Shown: positions 50,446-63,594 of the stretch, one piece after another
Position numbering within the stretch: the first letter of the stretch is position 1
How the letters are laid out: every line of letters begins with the position of its first letter
Assembly: GCF_030867145.1 (NCBI RefSeq)
Contig: NC_134419.1
Coordinates: 73,775,403 to 73,839,402, forward strand
Reading direction: 5' to 3'
DNA length: 64,000 bases
Origin: Opisthocomus hoazin
Taxonomy: Eukaryota; Chordata; Aves; Opisthocomiformes; Opisthocomidae
Made by a program: the position numbers and the translations under genes
Notes under the pieces: model-generated
The model's database searches: none
Told to the model about the DNA's origin: nothing
The model's input: only the letters and a program-made list of their open reading frames with translations

Positions 50446-53400
50446 CTAAATTCCCCTGTTGTAGAATAACTCCGTTTCTTCTGTAGATGACAGAATTTCC
50501 GGTTCAAGGTCTGCCCGCTTTATCTGCAAGGTAGAGAAAAAGGGAATCAACACCACCATATCCTGGTAAATATATGTGAAGTCCTCTTATTGCATTGGAC
50601 TTTGCACAGATTGAAATGCTGTATACAGAAGCAAGACTGTATGGGATTTGGGGTTCTTCGTTTATTTGGGGGTTTAAGGGATTTTTTTGTTTGTTTGAGG
50701 CTCTTTTTTTGCTTCTCTGACATTTTCTACATGTGCACACATAGGGGAAGAAATACATTTTATCTAAAATTAGAGGTATTCCTGAGATCTAAACAGAACA
50801 TTAGTGATGTTACCTCCATTCACTGTAGAATCATAGAATCTTTTAGGTTGGAAAAGACCTCAAAGCTCATCGAGTCCAACTGTAAATACGCTTGGGCGAC
50901 TCACCCAGGAGAAGTTCTGCTGTGGACTGAGCAATTGGGAAGCTCAAAGAGAACCAACCAGCCATACTCTCAGTACATACTTTCTCACAAGTCCCCTCAC
51001 TTATGTTCAGTTTACCCTTGTTGCCATAAGAGATTAAGAAGTCTAAAGAAAAAGATTACAATGCCAGAATGTTTAGGCAAATAAAAGAAACCACTGAAAA
51101 TTGCAAGAGCCCAGTCTGTGATTTTCTGAGAATATTCACACAGTGCTGATAAGGGAGAGGAAATAAATGCAGAAAGGAACCCCAGGCTCCTCTCTCACTT
51201 GGTCTTCTACAAAGCCCAAGGTTCAAGGGCTACATCCTCCATTTAAAACCTGCCAGGAAGGCGTGCTTTCCCAGGGTGAACCTGGCAGTTCAGTAACACA
51301 GGGTGAAGAGATGTTGCATGCGAGTTGCTTTACCTCTCATGAGCTCATGCTGACTTTGCATGAAAGAAAGAATTCTCATCTACATCCTTCCTTTCTCCAG
51401 CAGGACTGAAAACAGTGCTGGAAGAGCCTTGGTTTTAATCATTAAGATAGCTCTCCTGACCTTGCTTGCTTCAGACTGTTGTGAAAAGTGTAAATATAAA
51501 TAACACAAAATGCAACTTCGACCTAGCAAGCCCTGTAAGCCTCTGCCTAGTACACAGCCCTTCACAAGCAGCCTCTCCGCTGCCCCATTTTACATGCACA
51601 GCCACATTAATCCTATTGATTTTTTCTATGTGGCCTTAAGACTGCTGGGCATAGTTACAGAAATGACTATTCAACATAGCAACACTCCTAAATCGTTTCC
51701 TGTGAAAGGACTTACCTCCCCACACTGCGGGAACATACTAAGTGAAACTGGTAGCATCCCTGCTAGTACCGACATAACCGCAAGCATTCTCATTGTCGCC
51801 AAAGCACGTGGAGTTTTTGCAATTTTGGCTCTGTCCAAGACATTGAAAAAGAAAGTATGTCAGTTTAGGCTCAAAAAATACTACAACAGTGAGACAAAGA
51901 GCACTATACTGTCTTAGTCATAGAAATTGCACTGAAATTAGTAATAACTTAGGCTTACAAATCCTGAAGATGCTTCCTTACTTTATTTCCGATGTTCTTA
52001 CTCCTAACTTCCTGTTCTTTCCCTTTGTTCTGTATTTAGCTGCAACATTTTCCAAGACCAGATTGTCAATACAAGATCAAGAAAATAAGTAGCAAGATCA
52101 AAGTGACAAAAGCAGAGAAGGTGCGTTAGTGCTTTAAAGTGTCTCAGTTCTTGGACTGAGATTTTTCTTGCACTACCCTCTTTCCTTTCAGATTTATTTC
52201 CTCCTGGCAGTCTTACTTTGCCTTGTGCAAACATTTATGACTTGATATACATTTAAAATTTTATCTTAGGTCTATATTTATATCTTCTGGTAACAGGGGT
52301 CCTTTAAGCTAAAAAAGGGGACAGGGAATTGATTTAGGCAATACCGAATCACATGACATAGATGATCCCTACCAAAAGCGCAGGGCAGGCTAAGAATTCT
52401 CTCGTAAAGCATACAATGAATTTTTCTGATGATACAGGGTTTCCAAATGTTGCAAAAGCAAGAACATGTTTTACAATATATTGAAAACCATCTGGAAGTT
52501 GGGATCCCGTTTTAGTTGCAAATTCAAGTGTCCTATTTCCTCTTCTGAAATAACAAATCTAAGCCAAGTGCTGTGAACAGTCTTGCCACCGGACACTGGG
52601 ACTCAAATCAAGTTAGGGAACCCAAGTCCTGGGAAACAGCTTGTCAGGAGAGCAGAAATGGGTTTCCGGGATGGGAGCGGATAGGAAACCCTCATAGTTT
52701 TACACAACCTCCTGCAAACCCTCAAAGCATGGATGTGGACACCACCAGATTCAAGTTACTTATCTCAATCAGCTGAACAGAAACTTCCCAGATAATTGCA
52801 TCCACCAAGGCAAGTGATACCCCAAACCCAAGAAAAATTGGCAAGTGGTAACAGCCAGACTACGAACCAAAATACACACTGACCACACACCACCAGCCCT
52901 TTTGCAGTACTTCCTACCTTTCCACAAAGGGCATAAGCACAGCTGGCAGGAAGAACGTTGTCCCAAACAAGACCGCTCTTGACAATGCTGTTTCTTTAAC
53001 AGCCTCCAGGGAGAGAGAGGAAAAAGAATGTTGTTAAAGCAGTGTTCAGTGCAGCTTCAAATACTGCATGCTTCTGTGAGCACTTTTTTGTCAAACACTC
53101 TGGAGATTCAAGCAACAGGTTTGTGAGGGATAAAAACATTAGTGAGAGGAATTCTTTCTTAAATGGAAACTAAACTCCTAGAAGTGGCAAATATTCTGCT
53201 TGTGACTAAGAAATACCTTAAAAGGGAGGTGAAACTACTGATGCCATATCAAGTTTTCTTACCACAACAATAATTTTGCTGAGGCTTGCTTTTTTTACGT
53301 TGTGCTGAACTTCTTCCAAACGGTTGTACCTTCTAGGTATCCTAGCTATCCTGAAGTTCTCTCTCCAGCTGTCCACAAATCTTTATGCTCATCTAGCTGT

Positions 53401-56400
53401 TTCCTCCCCTCTGGACAGCAGCATAGAAAAGGAGGGGGGTCGCTGACAGCACATAAAATATGACTTGTTGCTCCAGTTCCTATGCCAGGATTGACAGTGG
53501 ACGTTGATGAACAAGGCAAGGAGCAAATACAGAGTCAGCAACTGGAGCTCAAGGATAAAATGGACTGCAGATCAGGGGCATTACCCTTTGTGAGGCACAG
53601 CCTTTAACTGGTATTCCCACTACAGAAGGTGCATGTGATACGTACAATGCAGGGCTCCTCTGTGAGGTGTCCCATCAGAAGAAGGTCCAAGAGTCTCCTT
53701 CTGAGGTGGGCAGGGAAAGCAGAAATGCCTGCGCTGGTGTCTCTGTGGCTCCACTCCGGCATTCAGTATGTGGGGCTGCGGAGGCTGCCAGCCCTTGCAG
53801 ACACACGACAAGTGCCAGCCTGGTTCCAGGGACCTAGGCCAAGCCTACCCAAAGATTCAGCACCTCATCTGGGATTTCTCATTTCAATACATCCAACTCG
53901 ACCTACTCTCAGCATCGTGTTCAGCAGGGAATGAAAGGCAAGTCAAGAGAGGCCTCCACCCCCTCGCCTACCTTCTCACCAGCCTTCTGTGACAGTCCTA
54001 CAACCTTGCCATTCCTGTCCATCACTTCGATTCCATTCTCAAATTCTGGGCTTCTCACCACCACCGCAGTAAATGCACACATCAAGCCTGCAGAGTTAAA
54101 GAGGACTGTGCTTTTAAAGATGCAGAAGGACTACCTCAGTAATAACATTCATAATTATGTGTATTTTACATTTCCAGTTCAACAGTTCACAACTGAATAA
54201 CCTGGCAGCTTAAGAAGAGACTGCCCCATAAAAACCTACCTGGTATCTTAATTTTTGTTTCAGAAGTTTGAGTGAGATTTTCAGGCCCAGTCCTAAAAGG
54301 TACACTACCGTTATGGACTCGGAGCTTTCAATCACTGCCATCCAGCTCAAACCAAGAGTACTTCGTTCTTAAGAGAAAGGGGAGGGGTTTGTGTTGCGGA
54401 TAGGTTTTGTACTGGTCAGCACAAAATCCAGCACAGAGAAGATGACCCTGCAGGGAACAGACTCCAAGTAAAGGCTGCATCTCTGATTTGATTTGAAAGG
54501 TGCCAGGGGAACACTGGCTCTAATATGTTCCGTTCTGGCATTATGGCACTTCTCTGCCCAGCTGCATGTCTGTCACAAGTGGCAGTGCTTCAGCTGGATC
54601 CTAGATGAGAATGTTTCAGCCTCCTCCAGACCCAGCTTACAAGGTACCTGAAAACATCCATCCCACAGTCAGCCACTGAAAACACAAGCCTAAACCACTG
54701 ACACACATAAAGGCCGTATCAAATGGGAGTTAAGCATCTAGTTGGTTTTCTCCTTTCCCTCTTCTAGACCAAGGTCTAGGCGTAACAGCGCAGTCTGTCA
54801 AACTGACCTTGTCTGAAACTGTGGATTTATCTTTTTATTAGTTTTTGGCAGGGCTGTTCAATAAAGACATCAGTGTAACAGATGTCACACTTCAAATGCT
54901 GGACTAATACTAATGAATTACCCTCAGATTTCTCTCTGTATTTAAGAAAATGGAAGCACATTTTAACACCTGTTCCAAGGGAAACAAGTCAGAAAACTCT
55001 TATGCAGAACCTCGGAAAGATTTGGGTAGCCATCTCGCATAACTTGCAACAGAGGAGATGATGACAATTATTTTAATTTTACCAGTTTCCCCCTAGGAAA
55101 GGCCAAAAATTTCTTTAATGGCATTAGAAGAACAGTTAATGACACCAAATCGTTAAACTTCTCCTGGTGCAACTTCACCACGTCAGTAGAGCTCTTCCAG
55201 TAATGAACTGAGTCCCACTACCTTGCAATGTTAGTAATATTGTTGTAGCAGCTCTCACTTTCTACACTGTCAGCAGTTACGTAGCCGGCAGCAGCCCCAG
55301 CCTGAGTGAGGAACCGTGCCAGTGCACACCCAGAGCTGTGTCGCACTCTGGTGTCACGTATGTGCCACACCGGGTCGTGCCGGTTCCAGTGCTACCGCCC
55401 TCCTGATCTGTCCTGGCAGCCCCGATGGTTTTGGGTAGAGTGTGCAGGCCACAGGAAAATGCTGACTGCATCCCTGGATATCTTTGGAGAAACGGCTGCA
55501 GTCACACAGACAAAGGTCAGCAGAGTGCTCTGCAGCTCTAAAACTAAAACCCAGCAAGGATCAAATAGAGGTCAGCTGCACCGATCAGGGAGCGGTAACC
55601 CTCCCACAGAGAGGACGGTACCCAGCAAAGGCAGTCGTTAGGAAACAATCGGACCACATCTGTGCGAGGGCAAGAAAATTCTGCAGTCAGCGGAGGGCAG
55701 CAAATGGCCCTCGGACCAGCTGCACCACGTACGGTTTCTTTATACTCACCAAGCAGAGGTGCAGGTAGAAGTTTTCTGACGACTAGTTCTGTTAACGAAG
55801 TCTTCAACGCGTATCGATTCACGAAGACAAGAGGAAGAGCCTAAGGCATTGGGAGGAAAGAGGCACCTTCTATTAAAAAAACGTGCAGTATTTCAGTACA
55901 TGCAGCAGTTTAGGAAAATAAAACTGTGACTCAGTACACAGTTACCGTCTATAAAAATAAACAAATGCCTCGGTTTAACAAACAAAACACAGATGTTCTT
56001 TCTTTACTGAAAGTATTTGTAATCACTCTTTTAGATAAGAATACAAAATATTATCATAAAAAAAAGCATTAAACATTATTAAGCACAGGACAACAGCCAT
56101 ACAAAGACAGAAAAAGGAAAACAATTAGTTCTGAATAATATTCCTTGGACTTCTGTCCAACGGCCTTGTGTCACTTACCGCTCTCCCCCAAACCCTGGTG
56201 CACTTGTGGGTTTGTTCCCGATTCTCTGCAGTTTCTCTATTCCCACAATACACTTGCAGGAAGTTTCATTTAGGAATAAACGGCCAGGACACCAGTGAGC
56301 GCTTGGTCTGCCTTGGAGGACAAAGGGGAAGAACTCCCACATTCACCCATGGGCACAGCTGCCTCCTTGGACCTCTGTAAAGATCCTGAGCACTGCTGGC

Positions 56401-59400
56401 CCAGCTGGTTTGCCTAGTGGACAGAGGTGAATGTCCATCTAACAAAAGCAGGAACAGCCACAATTTTCTGCCATAAGGCTTATAAAAATCACTGTTTAGT
56501 GTGGAGGGTGAGGAAGTGTGTTATAGGGGCATCTACACTTGCCATGAGTGTCACAAGGATACCAGAGCTCAATTCTGATGTAGCAAACTCTGGAAACCAC
56601 GAATTCCTATTCCAGCACAGCACAAAGCTAGCTAGCCCTCAGCTACCAGGCCCTCCTGGAAGGCTAATTAACCTGCAGTCAGTGCAGTATTTTCATGGCT
56701 ATGCTGCTTCGGGGATCTGAGCTAACGCTAGCCAGTACAGACGCCTGCGGATTTCACCACTTTTTCAGAGCTAGACAGATCTCTTCCACAGGACCACATC
56801 AAAAAATCAGCTATAGCAACCCAGTGAGTTCTTTTGTGTTTCTAAACCCTGGGCATTTCCTCTCACCACCCATTTTCTAAGCTTGCAGAATAATAAAGAA
56901 AAGGACAGAAGATGAAGCATCAGAGGGAGCCAAGCAACGTACTGACTGACAGATGATCAGAAAAATTCTTATTCTCGACAGTTCTGCGGCAAGACATCAG
57001 AGAAGAGCATTAAAGCACAATCCTGAAGGATATCTGGCAGTGTGATTATCTCAGTGCCTACTCCTTCTCAGGAGAGCTTAATAGGAAAGCAATCGTCGAG
57101 CAAATACATACACCAACACATGCTGCATAGGAAATGGCTCCCAAGCCGCAGAGAATCTGCTTTTGTTGAACTGAGTACTCCTAAACAGGACAGAAGAAAC
57201 ATACTCCGTAAGTGCATTTGTAAAACACTTGTAAATCGAGTTCAAAATGGTCTTGCACAATTAAGATGATTTAAAAAATAAAAAACGACACATACTTCAG
57301 CCTTTGCAGTACCATTTCCATTTAATAGGGTGAATCCAGTGGTATATGTGTGAAACACGAACTGCAGAAAGGAGAGATTATATGCAAAAGTTAATTTGAG
57401 ATTGAGACTAGAAGACTTGTAAATGTAGAAAGGAAGAGGTAATTACCTGCCAAAAAAAAGTTGGCTTTGCTTGGAGCTGAAGAGATGAAACAATAACCTA
57501 AGAGGAAAACCCCACAAAAAAATTAGGTTTGATGAGTCTAGAAGTTTTTGGTGAGCAGTGGTGGGCTAGTGCACGGAGAGAACTGCTATATCACTATTTG
57601 CAGCAGCACCAAAGGCTCCAGTCAGCACCCGAAGCCATTGGCCTTGCTTCTAGGCTAACACACTTTCTTGCCACAAATGTGACCTAGTCACTTTTTTTAT
57701 CCAATATAAAACACAGAGACACAGGGACTAAAACACTGTGTGCAAGAATATTTGGGCAGGATGGTTTCTTGCCCAGAATAAAAAAATGCATTTGTACCTG
57801 TGAAGCTTAAATTGATGCAAATAAACTAACGAAGCTAATAAAAATGTAATTAAAGTAGTGAATGAGAAAGGGTCCAATTGTTTTGGCTAGCGGGGATGTA
57901 AATTCCAGATCCATCTGATCTACGAACAAAGCTTCTAGGATTTACTTCCCAGCTCAGACAGTGAGTAAGAACTTCAGTTTTAATAAACCACAGCCTTTCC
58001 TGAGGTCTGGCCTACCAGGTGCAGAGCGCTCTTGAAGTACAGAGTCAACCAAGATAAGACAAATATTGAGTAAGAGGAGGGCAGGGAATGTCCAAAGCCT
58101 CAGAGGAGGATCAGTAATCCATTTAATATTAGCGAATCAGCTACCTCTATTATTAATGCCAGCGCTGAATCTAACCGCATCTATGGAAGAGCACTAAGCT
58201 GTAAATATTAACAATAAGTATTTCTGTTAATTCTATTACCGTTCTTAACAAATTTAATAAAAGTCGTGAAGGCTGTTACACTTTGTAGTAGTGCCATGTA
58301 AGTTCATGCTGTAATGTCTACAAGGAATGACATATCTCAGTGTGTATACTCCTATGCCAAAACCAAAGACAAACATAGCTGTATAAATGAATAAGCATTA
58401 ATTGCAGCTACAAATTTCATGAAACCAAATTATGCCATTTATGAGCACTGTAACAAGAGCTTATTTTTATCTTCTGTAATTTCTTGACAACATAATTTCT
58501 TATTTGCAAATGCACAAGCTACGCAAGAAAAAAAATCGTATTCTGGGTCTGAAACACAGAACACAAGGTCTGACTCCTTCCTACTGCAGTTCCATTTTTT
58601 GAGGTTAAACACACAAAAACCAGGCCTTGCTCTCAACACCTAGCAAACTGCACCTTGCATCAGAACGCTGACCTTCACACATGAACAATCTCTTTGAGTA
58701 CTGCCGAAGGAAGGTAGCTGACAGGTCTGGACTTCCAATGATACTCCTTAAGGGCTCGATTTCTAGATTAGTCAGCAGTTCCTATAAAATAGATATTTTT
58801 TAAAAAGCTTGTGCTGAAAATACAACTAAGAAGCCTAAAACTTTCTATTCCCTCCCTCTAATACCTGGCTTTGGAAAAATGTAAGCCATGCAGTACACTA
58901 GCATCTTTCATGATTACTCACCAATGGAAGACACATGGGCAGGAAGGCTGAAACAAAAGAAAACTTTATTTCAGTAAAAATAACTGCTGTGAGTCGAGAT
59001 AGGTGTTTTTGAGCAGAAAAATTCCCCTAACTTCCCTCCTCTAGTTGCAACTCTAAGTAAAACACTGCCCACAAAAAACCACCATCACCACGGACTTCAA
59101 ATCTAACCTTTGTCTCTCATTCCTCATTCAAGAAGCCAGAACACCCGGTCACAGCTTGTAGCCAAAAGGAGCCCTTGCAAACCACTCAGCGTGGCTACTC
59201 GGAAACTCTGTAGCTGAGTTTTGAACATAAATTCAGCTCTCTGTTCAAAAAGAGATAGGTGGCAACAAAGGCAGCCACAGCTGTGAGTGGTTACACGAGA
59301 TAATGAGTAAATAGCCTAAGCATGGTTATATCTGATGAACCTGTGCCGTCCTGGCTCCCTATCATCACCCCAGGCAGACTTCATCTGCCACCACCGCAAG

Positions 59401-62400
59401 TAAATTCATACAGTAGCCACACCCATCAAGCGAAAACTTAGCTTACAGTAGACTGTTTTACATGTGGAGGGATTTGGGAACTCATTCTGTAGCGACAAAA
59501 ACCAGAGACTGCTCAGACTCATCCCACCTAGCTGAGCCGATGAACTGTGGGAAAAATTCTTCAGCAGAACCGTAGGAATAAATTAGTCTTCAGCACACAT
59601 GACAATGCAACTAACAGAAGCAGCAGTCCACTTGCTTTTCTTACATGGAGAAGAGTATCACTGTAGTATCACAGGGGCTATTTACTATGAGCTATTCCCC
59701 TTTGATGCTTCAGTCACATACAGAAAACTTCGCTTGAGGGAACTTACCTGGAGGTCTAAATATAACAGGAATGATCTTGTCTGTATCAGGATGTACACTG
59801 GACTTAAAAGAAAAAAAAAAGGCAAATTAGACCACATTTGCCATACCTGAATAAGAAAGAAAGAAAAAACAAGATCTCTAAATATTCTGTAAACTTACCA
59901 GACTTAGCAGGAAAGCTTGTTTTGTCTAAACAACATGAAAATTAAGTTAGTAATCAAGTTTCAGAAGAGACTGGGTAAAATCTTCCTTCTAAATTTATTG
60001 TATCTTTTTTTTTTCCAATAACTTTTATATGGAGTGCTACATATGTATACACTTCTTTAATTATTTTTTTCCCTAAAATTTCTCTGCATATACTCCTTGT
60101 TGAATATAACTCGCTCATATCCCATGCGCTATGTAACACCACCAAAGCACACACTATGGCAGAACAGAAAGTTAATTTTAAAAAGTTAAGCTAGTAGGTA
60201 TTTTAAAACAGAAAACAATAATTTAAATATGGTTAAAAGCCTAAACACTTATGTTAAGACTTTAGATTTTCTGGAATCACAGAAGTTTTTATTTCTCCTT
60301 TCAGACTTGGACACACAAAGTACTAAATGCCCCATAGCAAGAGCTGAGCCCACACAGGGTCAAAAGAAAGACTCCTCCTAATGAAGCAAGGGCTCAGCAC
60401 TACTCTCCAGCAACTCTGGGAGTAGTTTTCCCACCCAAGTACCGCTACTGCTCATTTTATGAGACGTGAAACAAAACCAGCCTGCCCTCTGCATGGTGAT
60501 GCAACACCTACGGTTCAAAATGAGCTCATTAAGCTTTTTGCATATTTATCACCTACCTATACCATCCCAGCTGAGGACAGACAAACTTAAAGCAATGACT
60601 CCTAGAGTGATGCGAGGGCATTTTTTAAACTCAGCTATATGACACACAACCTAGCATTCTTCAGGTGGATAATACTGCAGTTGGGCATTAAAGACAGCAG
60701 TAATCCAAAGAAATTTCTACTAGATTCACAGATTAGAGAAATCTCTGTAGTAATGAGTTTTTCTTGTGTTATCCCTTGTATCTGAATCTCAGTATTCTGT
60801 CTGCTAGATCTTACACCAATATTGACTATTTCAGCCATGAAAAAAAAAGACACCTCTATTTTCCATAAACTGCACTCCAAAATACCTGATCATTCTGTAC
60901 GGGCTCACTGTTTTGTATGAGTAACCTGGCTCTTCTGATTTCATCCTGTATTTGAGAAAAAACAAAACACAGAAAAAATAACTCAGGTTTCAGTATTCTG
61001 AAGTGCAATATATCAGTTGTAAGACACTCTAAATACAAACCTGGAAAGGCCAGCTAACAATGCATGGCAGCAGTAAAAGCAAGAACGCACCTAGACGCAC
61101 AACCAATTTGCAGTCACAGAAACTGTTAGATTACTCAGGCTCCCTTGGCCCCTTCCAGGATCAGCCTCTCAACCCATTACACAAATGCACTGGAACTTTA
61201 AGCATACGAAAACCTCACTGAAATCAAGAGTGTTACTTAAAGCTAACTTAAAAGTTACTTGAAGCTATCCACGTGTGCGGGCAAACTCAAAAGATATGCT
61301 GCCAAGGCAACCATCTGATATCCCCATAGGCACCTAGATGACGATTTTAAAATTAAATTCCAAACCAGACTTATAAAATTACCAGAAACGAGTCACAACA
61401 ACACTAGATGTTCCTGCATGTTCACAAATGTGTGATCAAGTTTCAGATCGTACACTCTTCCTTTAAACTTGGCTTAAGCTTTTAATTATGGAAAACAGGT
61501 ACACTAAAACAAAGAGAATAAAACTGTAACCTCATGTAGTTATCCACAGTCTACGTACAAAGCCGCTTCTCTTAGGAGAATTTGTGAGATGATTTAACTT
61601 TTGTTCAACACGAAAATCTCCATTTTCAACTGCATATTTTAATTCAAGGAAGTGTGAACTAATCCCAGATCTTCAAATCCCTGAACATACTACAAAATTT
61701 TCTTGTTGGCATTTACATATATACAATGTACATTTACTAAATTATATTACTTGTACCAGTAAATATATAGAGAGATATGTATTTGTACCATATCTACCCA
61801 TACATAGAGGTAGATGAATAGATACACACAACACCCTAACTCTGCAAGTGACCAGGAAATGGCTCACGTACACACATTTTGACAGTGTTCTTTCACTTTA
61901 ATGGAGCTTTCCCTTAAAAAAAATGGTTGATCACCTGAAATTCCTTTAACATATTGATCAGCCAACCAACTCCCATGCAACGTGCTGTGCTGCTTTCTGT
62001 CACCACTGACAAAACTATTCAGAAGTGGATCAACAGACAAACACATCTTTGACAGAAGTTTGCTGTCATGATAGTTACGATAGAATCATAGCATCTTTAA
62101 GGTTGGAAAATTCCTCTAAGATCATCAAGTCCAACCATCATTACCACGCCTGCTGAACCATGTCCTGAAGTGCCACATCTACACGCTTTTTGAACACCTC
62201 CAGGGATGGCGACTCCATCACTTCCCTGGGCAGCCTGTTCCAATGTCTGACCACTCTTTCTGTAAAGAAATGTTTCCTAATATCTAATCTATATCTCCCC
62301 TGACAGAACTTGAGGCCATTGCCTCTCATCCTATCCCTAGTTGCTTGGGAGAAGAGACTAACACCTGCCTCACTACAACCTCCTTTCAGATAGTTGTAGA

Positions 62401-63594
62401 GAGCAATAATGTCCCCTCTCAGCCTCCTCTTCTCCAGGCTAAACAGCCCCAGTTCCCTCAGCCACTCCTCACAGGACTTCTTCTCCAGACCCTTCACCAG
62501 CCTGGTTGCTCTTCTCTGGACACGTTCCCGAGATTTAGAAGCTAGACTTTATGGCCGACAAAGTGTTTCATGTCACACTTCTCATAATTATTGTTAAAAC
62601 GCTAATAACCATTCTCCTGCATAAAAAGGCCCTACAAATCAGGTGTGCCCCCTCCTCTTGGGGGGATGCCTTCCAGCACCGCCCCTTGGAGGAGAACCGG
62701 CGAGCTTCATGGCCCCTGGCTTAAGCTACTCCCCGAGGACGGGTGAGGGTGCTGACATTTCGGGTTGCCGGGAGTTGCCCAGCAAGCCTGTGCTCCCCGA
62801 CAGCCCCGCGCCTCATTCCCCAGCCGCGGATGGTTGCTGGGGACGGTGTGCTCAGCTGCTCGCTCCATCTCCCCCCTCTCTGGGGCCCTCCCAATCCTTA
62901 ATTCAGCTAATTAAACCACTGGCACCGCAGCCAAACGGAAGCCCTTGGGGTTATATAGAATCATAGAATGGTTTGGGTTGGAAGGGACCTTAAAGATCAT
63001 CTGGTTCCAACCCCCCTGCCATGAGCAGGGACCCCTTCCACCAGCCCAGGGTGCTCAGAGCTCCATCCATCCTGGCCTTGAACACTGCCAGGGAGGGGGC
63101 AGCCACAGCTTCTCTGGGCAACCTGTGCCAGTGTTTCACCACCCTCACGGTGAAGAATCTCTTCCTAATATCTAATCTAAATCTGCCCTCCTTTAATTTA
63201 GAGCCGTTCCCATACAGAAAATGCACACGACACATAGGAATGCACACGCGTATCATTCTATTTCTTACGCCTCCGTATGTATTTTGCGCTTCCTCAGCAG
63301 CCCTGTAACGTTATTATTTTCCACCTGGGCAGAGCCGAAGCTCCGGAGGCCGAGTGCCGATCCCGCCGGGGCCGGCAGGGCCTTCGCGGGGCCGGGCCGC
63401 GGTACTCACGGAGGATCTCAGCAGCAGCAGCGGGTCCAACACGTCCGCCCACAGAAGAAACCTCTGCAAAAAAGACTGACGGAGACGCGGTTCAGGGAGA
63501 CGAGGCGTTATGTCGGCACCAGCCCGCCCGAGCCCGCCCGCGCCCGGCCCCTCACCTGCCCCTCCGCCCTCCAGAACCGCAGGTTGGCGTCCAT
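50446..63594 (-). CDS. SFXN4: Sideroflexin-4, mitochondrial inner-membrane protein
   Basis: Divergent sideroflexin; in human it is needed for complex I assembly and iron homeostasis. Fourteen coding exons on the minus strand, all GT-AG and in phase: 63556-63594, 63410-63475, 60886-60945, 59899-59925, 59748-59802, 58922-58947, 57447-57497, 57296-57361, 57112-57180, 55750-55840, 53972-54087, 52918-53003, 51716-51830 and 50446-50523 (TAG). They give 314 residues, against 337 in human. Family marks are LRFW near the N-terminus, the [16 protein letters not shown] block with the HPDT motif, hydrophobic membrane segments in exons 7-10, 12 and 13, [25 protein letters not shown] and the C-terminus [13 protein letters not shown]. 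The frame is open upstream to an ATG at 63762 (56 more Gly/Ala/Arg residues), but the nearer ATG fits better. Introns 2 and 13 carry CR1 pieces. Confidence 0.95.
50826..50885 (-). mobile_element. CR1 3'-tail fragment in SFXN4 intron 13
   Basis: TAGAATCATAGAATCTTTTA followed by GGTTGGAAAAGACCTCAAAG and CGAGTCCAACTG is the antisense of a CR1 tail. Only about 60 bp remain. Confidence 0.85.
57447..57497 (-). CDS. SFXN4: SFXN4 exon 7 with a second in-frame acceptor
   Basis: Encodes [17 protein letters not shown] from the upstream acceptor (CTCTTAG), aligning in length with human VFLSMTPLKGIKSVILPQ. Another acceptor 21 nt downstream (CTCTTCAG) would drop the first seven residues in frame. Confidence 0.85.
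58922..58947 (-). CDS. SFXN4: SFXN4 exon 6, 26-nt microexon
   Basis: Encodes AFLPMCLPL, with its first codon split with exon 5 (G|CC). Acceptor TTTCAG, donor GTGAGT. It matches human AFLPFMAPT. Skipping it would shift the frame. Confidence 0.85.
59899..59925 (-). CDS. SFXN4: SFXN4 exon 4, 27-nt microexon
   Basis: Encodes only TKQAFLLSL between a TTTAG acceptor and a GTAAGT donor. Both ends fall on codon borders. It fills the gap between exon 3 (ending QNDQ) and exon 5 (starting SSVHPD) at the position where human SFXN4 has RIQEAWKRSLA. Confidence 0.85.
62081..62530 (-). mobile_element. CR1 LINE 3' end in SFXN4 intron 2
   Basis: About 450 bp: tail octamers, 3' UTR, then an open ORF2 C-terminal frame (62497 to 62141) with [20 protein letters not shown] and [18 protein letters not shown]. 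It is 5'-truncated and in sense with SFXN4. The open frame suggests modest age. Confidence 0.93.
62956..63211 (-). mobile_element. CR1 LINE 3' end, short, in SFXN4 intron 2
   Basis: Tail (TAGAATCATAGAATGG), 3' UTR with GGTTGGAAGGGACCTTAAAG, and an ORF2 C-terminal piece with [20 protein letters not shown]. It stands about 200 bp from exon 2 and is distinct in sequence from the neighbouring 62-kb copy. Confidence 0.93.
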
